64,000 bases of DNA, taken from NCBI RefSeq assembly GCF_014646235.1, contig NZ_BMNB01000013.1, positions 62,001-126,000 of the forward strand, in the 5' to 3' direction. Origin of the DNA: Micromonospora sonchi. Its GTDB lineage: Bacteria > Actinomycetota > Actinomycetes > Mycobacteriales > Micromonosporaceae. The notes under the pieces were generated by a model. The model made no database searches. It was not told where the DNA came from and saw only the letters and a list, made by a program, of their open reading frames with translations. This document shows, in pieces, positions 28,596-35,237 of the stretch. The position numbers and the translations under genes were made by a program. Numbering within the stretch: position 1 is the stretch's first letter; each line of letters starts with the position of its first letter.

Positions 28596-29774
28596 TCAGG
28601 CGCGGGCGACGCCGGCGCGGCGGGCGGCCTCGGCGACCGCCTCGGCGACGGCGGGGGCGACCCGCGGGTCGAGCGGGGAGGGCACGATCGCGTCCGGGGC
28701 CAGCGTCTCGGCCACCACGGCGGCGATGGCGTCGGCCGCCGCGACCTTCATGGTGTCGGTGACCCGGGTGGCGCGGGCCGCCAGGGCGCCCCGGAACACG
28801 CCCGGGAAGGCCAGCACGTTGTTGATCTGGTTCGGGTAGTCGCTGCGGCCGGTGGCGATCACCGCAGCGTGGCGCCCGGCCACCTCCGGATGCACCTCGG
28901 GCGTGGGGTTGGCCAGCGCGAAGACGATCCCGCCGGGGGCCATCCCGGCCACCGCCTGCTCGGGGATCTGCCCGCCGGAGACCCCGATCAGGACGTCGGC
29001 GTCGCGCAGCGCCTCGATGATGTCGCCCTGCCGACCGTCGGCGTTGGTCAGTTCGGCCAGCTCTGCCTTTGTGCCGGTCAGGTTGGGGCGATGGGCGGAG
29101 ATGATGCCCTGGGAATCGCAGACCACCACCTGGTCCGGGTCCACTCCCCCGGCGACCAGCATCCTGGTCACCGCCACCCCGGCGGCGCCCGCGCCGCTGA
29201 CCGCCACCCGCAGGTCGCCGAGCTTGCGGTTGAGCAGCGTGGCCGCGTTGCGCAGCGCCGCCAGCACGACGATCGCGGTGCCATGCTGGTCGTCGTGGAA
29301 GACCGGGATGTCCAGCGCCTCGTCGAGCCGGCGCTCGACTTCGAAGCAGCGCGGGGCGCTGATGTCCTCCAGGTTGATCCCGCCGAACGAGGGGGCGAGC
29401 GCCGTGACCGTCGCCACGATCTCGTCGACGTCCTGGGTGTCCAGGCAGACCGGTACCGCGTCGACCCCGCCGAACTGCTTGAACAGCACGGCCTTGCCCT
29501 CCATCACCGGCAGCGCGGCGCGCGGGCCGATGTTGCCGAGGCCGAGTACGGCCGAACCGTCGGTGACGACCGCGACCGTGTTCGACGCCCAGGTGTAGTC
29601 GTGGGTGAGCGTCGGATCGGCGGCGATGGCCTCACACACCCGGGCCACCCCGGGGGTGTACGCGAGGGAGAGGTCGTCCCGGCTGGTCAGCGGGACCGTC
29701 GAGACGACGGCCATCTTGCCGCCCCGGTGCAGTCGGAAAACCGGATCAGCAGGGTCCACGGTGGACGAAGACAT
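28596..29774 (-). CDS. NAD(P)-dependent malic enzyme
   Basis: A 392-residue malate-oxidising decarboxylase of the short bacterial type (no fused Pta domain), giving pyruvate and CO2. Visible blocks are the catalytic Tyr in LAYTPGVA, the Lys in GKAVLFKQFG, the metal-binding EDISAPRCFEVE with VFHDDQHGTA, and the NAD-binding VSGAGAAGVAV. CTGGAG precedes the ATG at 29774, which decides that start. Together with pta-ackA it forms a pyruvate/acetate node in this stretch. Confidence 0.95.
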   Translation of the reverse strand: MSSSTVDPADPVFRLHRGGKMAVVSTVPLTSRDDLSLAYTPGVARVCEAIAADPTLTHDYTWASNTVAVVTDGSAVLGLGNIGPRAALPVMEGKAVLFKQFGGVDAVPVCLDTQDVDEIVATVTALAPSFGGINLEDISAPRCFEVERRLDEALDIPVFHDDQHGTAIVVLAALRNAATLLNRKLGDLRVAVSGAGAAGVAVTRMLVAGGVDPDQVVVCDSQGIISAHRPNLTGTKAELAELTNADGRQGDIIEALRDADVLIGVSGGQIPEQAVAGMAPGGIVFALANPTPEVHPEVAGRHAAVIATGRSDYPNQINNVLAFPGVFRGALAARATRVTDTMKVAAADAIAAVVAETLAPDAIVPSPLDPRVAPAVAEAVAEAARRAGVARA

Positions 29775-29912
29775 GGTGACTCCAGGATCTGTCGAGCAGC
29801 TGGACCAGCCGGTCGGGCGCACGGTGAGGCGACGAGCGGCGGCGCGCGGTGCGGGGGGTCACCCGGACGTCTCCGAGCATATGGGAGCGGCGTCGCCAGC
29901 ACGTGACCAGGG

Positions 29913-30245
29913 TCATAACCGACGGGACGGCAGCCGGCCGGGCCGTGGCCAGTAGCGGGCCACCACCCGGCCGATCACGTCGGCCACCCCGTACGCCCGG
30001 GAGTCGTCGGTGACCAGATCGTTGTCCCCGTACAGCCACCAGCCGCCGTCGGCGGGACGGACCGCGCGTTTGACGACCAGCAGGTCCGGGCGGCTGCGGA
30101 AGACCGCGACCACCACGTCGCCGGGGCGGACGGCCCGGCCGCCCCGGCGGACCAGCACCGCGTCGCCGTGCCGCAGCGTGGGCGACATGGACGGGCCGGT
30201 CACCAGTACGGCTGACAGCGGCCACCGCAGCCGGGCCTCGGGCAC
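29913..30245 (-). CDS. sodX: Nickel superoxide dismutase maturation protease (SodX/S26 type)
   Basis: A 110-residue signal-peptidase-like protease. GPSMSPT carries the candidate nucleophile Ser19, and the general-base Lys59 sits in LLVVKRA, with a following GDND box. SodX removes the N-terminal propeptide of nickel SOD so that His1 can bind nickel. GTG 30245 has GGAGGTG five bases upstream; longer frames run into the sodN coding region on the other strand. It is divergent from sodN across an 84-bp shared promoter region, the usual arrangement. Confidence 0.9.
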   Translation of the reverse strand: MPEARLRWPLSAVLVTGPSMSPTLRHGDAVLVRRGGRAVRPGDVVVAVFRSRPDLLVVKRAVRPADGGWWLYGDNDLVTDDSRAYGVADVIGRVVARYWPRPGRLPSRRL

Positions 30246-30329
30246 CGGTTTCACCTCCAGCGGCCTCGGGGACCATGTCCAGGAGTAATGTCGTCTTGGA
30301 TCATCGCAAACTTCCCATGGAGGATCCCG

Positions 30330-30734
30330 ATGCGACTTCCGCGCATCCTCACGCCTCGCGTGACCGCCAGCGCGCACTGCGACCTGCCCTGCGGTGTCTA
30401 CGACCCCGCTCAGGCTCGGATCGAGGCCGAGTCGGTGAAAATGATCTGCGAGAAGTACCAGGCCAACACCGACCCCGAGTTCCGCACCCGAGCCATCCTG
30501 ATCAAGGAGCAGCGGGCCGAGCTGGTCAAGCACCACCTCTGGGTGCTGTGGACCGACTACTTCAAGCCGCCGCACTTCGAGAAGTACCCGAACCTGCACC
30601 AGCTGTTCAACGAGGCCACCAAGCTGGCCGGTGCCGCCGGCGCCAAGGGCGCCACCGACCCGGCCAAGGCCGACGAGCTGCTGCAGAAGATCGACGAGAT
30701 CGCGAAGATCTTCTGGGAGACCAAGCAGGCCTGA
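30330..30734 (+). CDS. sodN: Nickel-containing superoxide dismutase
   Basis: A 134-residue precursor. A propeptide of 15 residues (MRLPRILTPRVTASA) precedes the nickel hook HCDLPCGVYDP: mature His1, Cys2 and Cys6 bind nickel. The rest is the conserved four-helix domain (HHLWVLWTDYFKP). GGAGG lies seven bases before the ATG at 30330. The upstream codons from 30288 are untranslated leader in the normal gene. In Streptomyces sodN is induced by nickel through Nur; I cannot confirm a Nur site here. Confidence 0.97.
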   Translation: MRLPRILTPRVTASAHCDLPCGVYDPAQARIEAESVKMICEKYQANTDPEFRTRAILIKEQRAELVKHHLWVLWTDYFKPPHFEKYPNLHQLFNEATKLAGAAGAKGATDPAKADELLQKIDEIAKIFWETKQA

Positions 30735-30746
30735 CAGCGCCATCCA

Positions 30747-30784
30747 CGGCGGCCGGTGCGTCCGTACGGACGCACCGGCCGCCG
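30747..30784. terminator. 38-base perfect palindrome after sodN
   Basis: Perfect inverted repeat centred at 30765/30766 (core GGTGCGTCCGTACGGACGCACC), 13 bp past the sodN stop; a very stable terminator stem. Confidence 0.75.
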
Positions 30785-30850
30785 GCCACCCGCACCACCA
30801 CCGCCGCCGTCGTCGCTGGCGGCCATCGAACATCCGGCCGCCTGAGCGGG

Positions 30851-30856
30851 TAGAGT
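30851..30856 (+). promoter_or_regulatory. Candidate -10 box TAGAGT
   Basis: TAGAGT lies 21 bp before the anti-sigma-type ATPase start, followed by the GGGGGG ribosome site. No convincing -35 box is visible. Confidence 0.35.
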
Positions 30857-30877
30857 CCCCGACCGGGGGGATGAGTG

Positions 30878-31282
30878 GTGACTCAACTGACTGGCCAGCC
30901 GGCAACCGACGACGTCGTGCACCTCACCGTGCCCGCCGACGGCGGCTATCTCGGCGTGCTGCGCACCGCCACCGCGGGCCTCGCGGCCCGCCTGCAGTTC
31001 GCCCTCGACGAGATCGAGGATCTGCGCATCGCCGTCGACGAGGCGTGCGCCATGCTGCTTGCCATCGCGGCCCGGGGGGCCGATCTCGACTGCCGGTTCA
31101 CGGTGATCGAGGACGCACTGACCGTCGAGGTCACCGTGCCGACCGTGCCGGGTGCCAAGCTGCCGGCCGAGTCGTCGTTCGCCTGGAAGGTGCTCACCGC
31201 GCTGACCACCTCGGCGTCGGCGAGCGCGGTCGCCGGCCGGGCCACCATCTCGCTGCTCACCCGTCGTACGACGGGTTGGTGA
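30878..31282 (+). CDS. RsbW-like HATPase, putative anti-sigma factor/serine kinase
   Basis: A 134-residue GHKL-ATPase of the RsbW/SpoIIAB type. It shows an N-box-like helix (DLRIAVDEACAMLL) and a weak G-rich segment near the C-terminus. The canonical DxGxG of the G1 box is missing (the sequence there reads TVPGAKLPAES), so ATP binding may be reduced. GTG 30878 is seven bases after GGGGGG; GTG 30875 is adjacent. In many actinobacteria this protein sits next to a SigB/SigF-type sigma factor; none is adjacent here, so its partner is elsewhere. Confidence 0.75.
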   Translation: MTQLTGQPATDDVVHLTVPADGGYLGVLRTATAGLAARLQFALDEIEDLRIAVDEACAMLLAIAARGADLDCRFTVIEDALTVEVTVPTVPGAKLPAESSFAWKVLTALTTSASASAVAGRATISLLTRRTTGW

Positions 31283-31292
31283 CGGTCTCAGC

Positions 31293-31682
31293 TCACTCGA
31301 AGCCCAGGGCTCGCGTGGTGGGCGGGCTGACCAGCAGCCAGGTGACGCCGATCCCGAGCGCGATCAGCGGTACGCCGAGCCAACCCAGCCCTCCCTGGAT
31401 CATGAACCAGCCGATCGGCAGCAGCATCAACTGGAGCACGATGGCCGGAGCGCGGGCACCAGCCCGGCGGCGCAGCAGCGCGCCACCCAGCGCCCTGAGC
31501 GCACCGGCGGCGCCGGCGGCGAAGGCCGTGACCAGTAACGCCGAGGTCAGGTCGGTGCTGGTGGCGGTGAAGTCGGCGACGACCAGCCAGGCGGCGACCA
31601 GCCCGACGGCAACCGACTGGCCCTGTAACAGCCGCACCGCCCAACGGAGCGTGACGGGGGTCGGGACGGAGTCGATGGCCAC
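31293..31682 (-). CDS. Four-TM small membrane protein, unknown
   Basis: A 129-residue hydrophobic protein with about four TM helices (near 15-37, 45-68, 78-98 and 102-118) and a short basic loop LLRRRAGARAP. No family recognised. GTG start at 31682. It converges with the RsbW-like gene (10 bp between stops) and is divergent from the lipid kinase gene, 42 bp between starts. Third-position GC and the membrane pattern support it being real. Confidence 0.65.
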   Translation of the reverse strand: MAIDSVPTPVTLRWAVRLLQGQSVAVGLVAAWLVVADFTATSTDLTSALLVTAFAAGAAGALRALGGALLRRRAGARAPAIVLQLMLLPIGWFMIQGGLGWLGVPLIALGIGVTWLLVSPPTTRALGFE

Positions 31683-31724
31683 GCGGACACGATACCCGTG
31701 ACGGTCCGGAGTACAGTGCCGCCC

Positions 31725-32669
31725 ATGCGGGCCGTCCTGCTGGTCAATCCGAAGGCCACCACCACGAGCGAACGCGCACGGGACGTGCTGGTCCGGGCGC
31801 TACGCAGCGAGGTCGATCTTTCCGTGCGCTACACCCGCCGGCGGGGGCACGCCACCGCGCTGGCCCGTGAGGCCGCCGCCGAGGGGGTCGACGTCGTGGT
31901 GACCCTCGGCGGCGACGGCACGGTCAACGAGGTGGTCAACGGTCTGATGACGGCCACCACGGTCAGTGGCCGACCGCCGACGGCGGAACGCCTGCCTGCC
32001 CTGGCCACCGTGCCGGGCGGCTCGACCAACGTCTTCGCGCGAGCGCTGGGCCTGCCCCGGGAGTGGCCGGAAGGCGCCAGCATGATCCTGGAGGGGCTAC
32101 GGCTGGGCCGGTACCGGACGATCGGCCTCGGCCAGGCCGACGACCGCTACTTCACGTTCTGCGCCGGCTTCGGGCTCGACGCCGCAGTGATCCATCGTGT
32201 CGAGGAGGCTCGACGCCGGGGCCGGGTCTCCTCGCCGGGGCTCTACTTTCGCGCCTTCACCGCACAGTTCCTGTTCGGCTCCGAACGGCGACACCCGGCG
32301 ATCCGGCTGGAGCAGCCGGGCGAGGAGAGCGCCGGCGAACTGGCCAGCGTCATCGTCCAGAACACCGCCCCGTGGACCTACGTCGGGGACCGGGAGGCCA
32401 ACCCGAACCCGGATGCCTCGTTCGATCTGGGGCTCGACGTGCTGGCCTTTCGCCAGCTTGGTGTCGCGAGCACGACACGTACGGTGACGCAATTCCTCTC
32501 CAACACGCCGGATCCGCGTGGCCGGCAGGTGCTGCGACTGCACGACGTGGCTGAGTTCACGCTGGTCGCGGGCCGTCCCCAGGCATTTCAGCTCGACGGC
32601 GACTATCTTGGCGAGAGGGAAAAAGTCAGATTCACCTCCGTTCCGGCCGCACTCAGAGTAATCTGTTAG
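31725..32669 (+). CDS. Diacylglycerol kinase-family lipid kinase
   Basis: A 314-residue DAGK/YegS/LCB5-fold kinase. It has an N-terminal VLLVNPKAT, the nucleotide loop TLGGDGTVNEVVNGL, PGGSTNVFARALGLP, and a C-terminal QLDGDYLG. It phosphorylates diacylglycerol or a similar lipid at the membrane; mycobacterial homologues are linked to PIM metabolism. ATG 31725 is seven bases after TACAGT; an in-frame GTG at 31698 lies upstream of that box, so I rejected it. Confidence 0.93.
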   Translation: MRAVLLVNPKATTTSERARDVLVRALRSEVDLSVRYTRRRGHATALAREAAAEGVDVVVTLGGDGTVNEVVNGLMTATTVSGRPPTAERLPALATVPGGSTNVFARALGLPREWPEGASMILEGLRLGRYRTIGLGQADDRYFTFCAGFGLDAAVIHRVEEARRRGRVSSPGLYFRAFTAQFLFGSERRHPAIRLEQPGEESAGELASVIVQNTAPWTYVGDREANPNPDASFDLGLDVLAFRQLGVASTTRTVTQFLSNTPDPRGRQVLRLHDVAEFTLVAGRPQAFQLDGDYLGEREKVRFTSVPAALRVIC

Positions 32670-33115
32670 GCCTCCGGCACCACCGGGTAGGAACGACAGG
32701 GTGCATCCCCCGACGCCCCGACTCGCGACACCCGGGGCTCGTGTCGGAAATGTCAGCATTGTCCGCCGGACTGTACTATATTGATGATCGACTGTGATAC
32801 GGCGGGTAGCCGGAGCAATCCGGAACCCGGACAAATGGGTTGTGGGCTTGCTCACCGCCCGGAGTTTTTCCGAGCGCCACCCTTGACATTGCGCAAGTTC
32901 GTGAAAGTATTCACAAGCGAACTTGAGTTACCGGGACATTGCCCGAACGCGCCCAGCAGGTTGAGCCGTTCCAGCAGGTCTCGGGGCCAACGGGCCTGCT
33001 CACGCAGTGCCGAATTGACGGACGCGAACCGTCATCATCGGCATTGCGGATGCATATAGGAAAAGCACCAAACAGCAACGTCTGCCACCCACCCAGAATG
33101 AGGAGTGTTGCCGCC
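32670..33115 (+). other. 446-bp regulatory region upstream of whiB1
   Basis: No gene is supported. The region is AT-richer than its surroundings. It holds TTGACA at 32883-32888, a nested dyad with a CRP-like core at 32894-32925, and TATAGG at 33055-33060. The length and dyad suggest a complex promoter for whiB1. Confidence 0.5.
32894..32925. promoter_or_regulatory. Nested dyad with a CRP/GlxR-like core upstream of whiB1
   Basis: CAAGTTCG and CGAACTTG (eight-base arms, 32894-32901 and 32918-32925) enclose GTGA-N6-TCAC at 32901-32914, close to the CRP-family consensus TGTGA-N6-TCACA. It starts six bases after TTGACA (32883-32888). The M. tuberculosis whiB1 promoter is known to bind CRP (Rv3676). 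Confidence 0.5.
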
Positions 33116-33373
33116 ATGGACTGGCGCCACCGTGCTGTCTGCCGCGACGAGGACCCGGAGCTGTTCTTCCCGATCGGGACGTCCGGTCCGGCTCTCCTGC
33201 AGGTCGAGCAGGCCAAGGCCGTCTGCCGGCGCTGCTCCGTGACCGATCAGTGCCTGCAGTGGGCACTGGAGTCCGGTCAGGACGCTGGCGTCTGGGGCGG
33301 GATGAGCGAGGAGGAGCGGCGCGCTGTCAAGCGTCGCGGCGGCCTCCGGGTGCTGCGCGCTCACTCCGCCTGA
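33116..33373 (+). CDS. whiB1: WhiB1-type iron-sulfur transcription factor (WblE)
   Basis: An 85-residue Wbl protein. Cys9, Cys37, Cys40 and Cys46 bind a [4Fe-4S] cluster, the G(V/I)WGG turn follows at about 59-63, and the C-terminus is basic (KRRGGLRVLR). Length and the opening MDWRHRAVCRDEDPELFFP match WhiB1 of mycobacteria and WblE of Streptomyces, an essential NO-sensitive partner of the primary sigma factor. GAGGAG precedes the ATG at 33116. Monocistronic: a hairpin terminator lies at 33392. Confidence 0.95.
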   Translation: MDWRHRAVCRDEDPELFFPIGTSGPALLQVEQAKAVCRRCSVTDQCLQWALESGQDAGVWGGMSEEERRAVKRRGGLRVLRAHSA

Positions 33374-33391
33374 CCACAACCGCACCACGGA

Positions 33392-33428
33392 AGAACGCCC
33401 CGGCCGGCTCCGCCCGCCGGGGCGTTCT
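33392..33428 (+). terminator. Terminator of whiB1
   Basis: Arms AGAACGCCCCGG and CCGGGGCGTTCT (12 bases, perfect) around GCCGGCTCCGCCC; 18 bp after the stop. Confidence 0.85.
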
Positions 33429-33450
33429 ACTGCCGCCCCACTCGCGTCGA

Positions 33451-33501
33451 TCATGAGGTTAGCGACAGAATCAGAGATCAAGAGCGCCGCTAACCTCATG
33501 A
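33451..33501. repeat. Palindromic element overlapping the 3' end of the chelatase gene
   Basis: Perfect 14-base arms TCATGAGGTTAGCG (33451-33464) and CGCTAACCTCATGA (33488-33501), 23-base AT-rich loop. The chelatase stop codon (33471-33473) lies in the loop, and the protein's last residues are encoded by the right arm and loop. Confidence 0.75.
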
Positions 33502-34262
33502 CCAATGCGGCGGAGCACCAGGTCGACCAGTTCCGGGGTGTCGGTGAGGGGGGCGGAGACGGCCACGGCGCCGGCGGTGCGCGCGGTCGTCGTCACTGCG
33601 TCGTGGAAGAAACCGGGGGCCAGGAAGTAGGCGGCCACGGCCACCCGCCGGGCACCGGCCGCCCGCAGCCGGGTAACCGCCGCGCCGGAGTCCGGTGGCG
33701 CCGCCGAGGCGTACGAGACCCGGGTCGGGGTGTCCAGGGCCGCGCCCAGTGCGGCGGCCACCCGCCCGACGGACCCGCGGGCGGCGGCGTCCCGGGTCCC
33801 CGCCGCGGCCAGCACCAGCGCGTCGAAGCGGCCTGGATCCGCCTCGGCCAGCCGCCGCCGCAACCCGGCGAGCAGCGCCGGGTCCACCTCGTCGCCCACC
33901 GGGCCGAGCACGTCGGTCACCCGCACCCGGATCGGAGGCCCGGACCGGTTGGCCGCGGCCACCGCCGCCGGGATGTCCACCCGCCGGTGGTACGCGGCGG
34001 TGAGCAACAACGGCACCAGGACCACCCGGGGGTGCCCGGCGGCGGCCAACCGACGCAACGCCTGCGCCGGATCGGGCTGGGTGTGATCGAGCCAGCTTGC
34101 CAGGACCGGGGCGCCGGGCCGGGCCGCCGCGACCGCTCGAGCCAGCGCCCTGGTCGCCTCGGCCGCCCGTGGATCGCGGCTGCCGTGCGCGACCAGGAGC
34201 ACGGGATCGGTGTCGGGCTTCCCGGGCCGGCTCCGACCGCCGCTCAGAGATGCAGCCCGCAC
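33471..34262 (-). CDS. CbiX/SirB-type sirohydrochlorin chelatase
   Basis: About 263 residues. Two CbiX-type half domains are visible: LLVAHGSRDPRA with a metal-binding His at the start, then PLLLTAAYHRRVDIP, then a second half with AYFLAPGFFHD (His). The enzyme inserts iron (or cobalt) into sirohydrochlorin; beside sulfite reductase it most likely supplies siroheme. The start is uncertain. GTG 34262 overlaps cysH by 19 bases and has GAGAAG upstream; GTG 34202 would start directly at LLVAHGSRD. The C-terminal HEVSGALDL comes from the palindromic element. Confidence 0.85.
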   Translation of the reverse strand: MRAASLSGGRSRPGKPDTDPVLLVAHGSRDPRAAEATRALARAVAAARPGAPVLASWLDHTQPDPAQALRRLAAAGHPRVVLVPLLLTAAYHRRVDIPAAVAAANRSGPPIRVRVTDVLGPVGDEVDPALLAGLRRRLAEADPGRFDALVLAAAGTRDAAARGSVGRVAAALGAALDTPTRVSYASAAPPDSGAAVTRLRAAGARRVAVAAYFLAPGFFHDAVTTTARTAGAVAVSAPLTDTPELVDLVLRRIGHEVSGALDL

Positions 34263-34999
34263 TCGGTCTTCTCGAACATGGCCCACCGGCCGGCGCGCGG
34301 ATCCTCCCCGGCCTTGGTCCGCCGGGTGCACGGCCAGCAGCCGATCGAGCCGTAGCCGCGCCGGAACAGCTCGTTGACCGGCACGTTCCACCGGGCGATG
34401 TACGCGTCGACGTCCGCCTGGGTCCAGGCCGCGATCGGGTTGACCTTCACCTTGCCGCGCCGGTCGTCGAACGCCACCACCGGCGTGTTGGCGCGGGTCG
34501 GGGACTCGTCACGGCGCAGCCCGGCGGCCCAGGCGTCGTAGCCGGCGAGCGCCCGCTCCAGCGGCTCCACCTTGCGCAGCCGGCAGCACTCGTCCGGCGA
34601 TCTGTTGAACAGCCGCGGCCCGTACTCGCCGTCCTGCTGCCCCACGGTGAGCCGCGGCCGGATCGACCGGACGTTGACCGGCAGCGCCCGCGCCACCTCG
34701 TCGCGGACGGCGAGGGTCTCCGGGAAGTGCAGGCCGGTGTCGAGGAAGACCACGTCGACCCCGGGCGCCACCCGGGAGACCAGGTGGGCGAGGACCCCGT
34801 CGGCCATCGAACTGGTCACGCAGAACCGGGCGCCGAAGGTCTCCGCGGCCCATCGGGCGATCTCCGACGCCGGGGCGCCCTCCAACTCGCGGCCGGCGCG
34901 TTCGGCCAGCTCCCGCAGTTGGGCCGGGCTGCGCCGACCGGCCTCCGTGGACGCCGTGCCGACCAGCCCCAGGCCGGCGGCGGAGACCAGCCCGCTCAT
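34244..34999 (-). CDS. cysH: Phosphoadenylyl/adenylyl-sulfate reductase
   Basis: A 251-residue reductase making sulfite from activated sulfate. It has the PP-loop-like CVTSSMADGVL, FLDTGLHFPET, and two Cys pairs, ECCRLRK and GCWPCTRR. The four cysteines mark the [4Fe-4S] APS-reductase class, so adenylyl sulfate (APS) is the likely substrate. The C-terminal ECGLHL carries the catalytic Cys. ATG 34999 overlaps the stop of the zinc-ribbon gene as ATGA, and GGCGGTG lies upstream. Product goes to SirA in the same operon. Confidence 0.95.
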   Translation of the reverse strand: MSGLVSAAGLGLVGTASTEAGRRSPAQLRELAERAGRELEGAPASEIARWAAETFGARFCVTSSMADGVLAHLVSRVAPGVDVVFLDTGLHFPETLAVRDEVARALPVNVRSIRPRLTVGQQDGEYGPRLFNRSPDECCRLRKVEPLERALAGYDAWAAGLRRDESPTRANTPVVAFDDRRGKVKVNPIAAWTQADVDAYIARWNVPVNELFRRGYGSIGCWPCTRRTKAGEDPRAGRWAMFEKTECGLHL

Positions 35000-35157
35000 C
35001 GGTTCACCGCCCGGGAGAGCAGGCCGGTGAACCGGACCGTGAAGACCCGGGCGCAGGCGTGGCACTCCCACGCGCCGTGCCCGGCCTCGCTCGGCCGTAG
35101 GTCCTCCTCGCCGCAGTACGGGCAGTACAACGGGACGGCTCGGGTCTCACCGCTCAT
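34996..35157 (-). CDS. 53-aa double-CxxC zinc-ribbon protein of the sulfite reductase operon
   Basis: A small protein with Cys12, Cys15, Cys35 and Cys38 in CPYCG and CHACA settings, ending VFTVRFTGLL. Actinobacterial cys operons often carry such a small protein between the sulfite reductase and CysH genes, and databases tend to label it hypothetical or, wrongly, as an insertion element protein. Both ends overlap neighbours as ATGA, and GAGGTGG lies before the ATG. A metal-binding or reductase-associated role is plausible from context but not shown. Confidence 0.85.
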   Translation of the reverse strand: MSGETRAVPLYCPYCGEEDLRPSEAGHGAWECHACARVFTVRFTGLLSRAVNR

Positions 35158-35237
35158 CGCGCCACCTCGCTACGCTCGGTGCCGCGATGAGACTCCGAAG
35201 CACTGAACCGAAAGATTCGCTCGCTACGCTCGCTCAT
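35154..35237 (-). CDS. 27-codon linker ORF between sirA and the zinc-ribbon gene
   Basis: ATG at 35237 overlaps the sirA stop (ATGA), and its TGA overlaps the zinc-ribbon ATG (ATGA). The peptide MSERSERIFRFS... ends GTERSEVAR. Both ends come from GAGCGTAGCGAG repeats 54 bp apart, a sequence that recurs in actinobacterial genomes. Its likely role is translational coupling across a repeat insertion; I see no folded domain. Confidence 0.45.
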   Translation of the reverse strand: MSERSERIFRFSASESHRGTERSEVAR

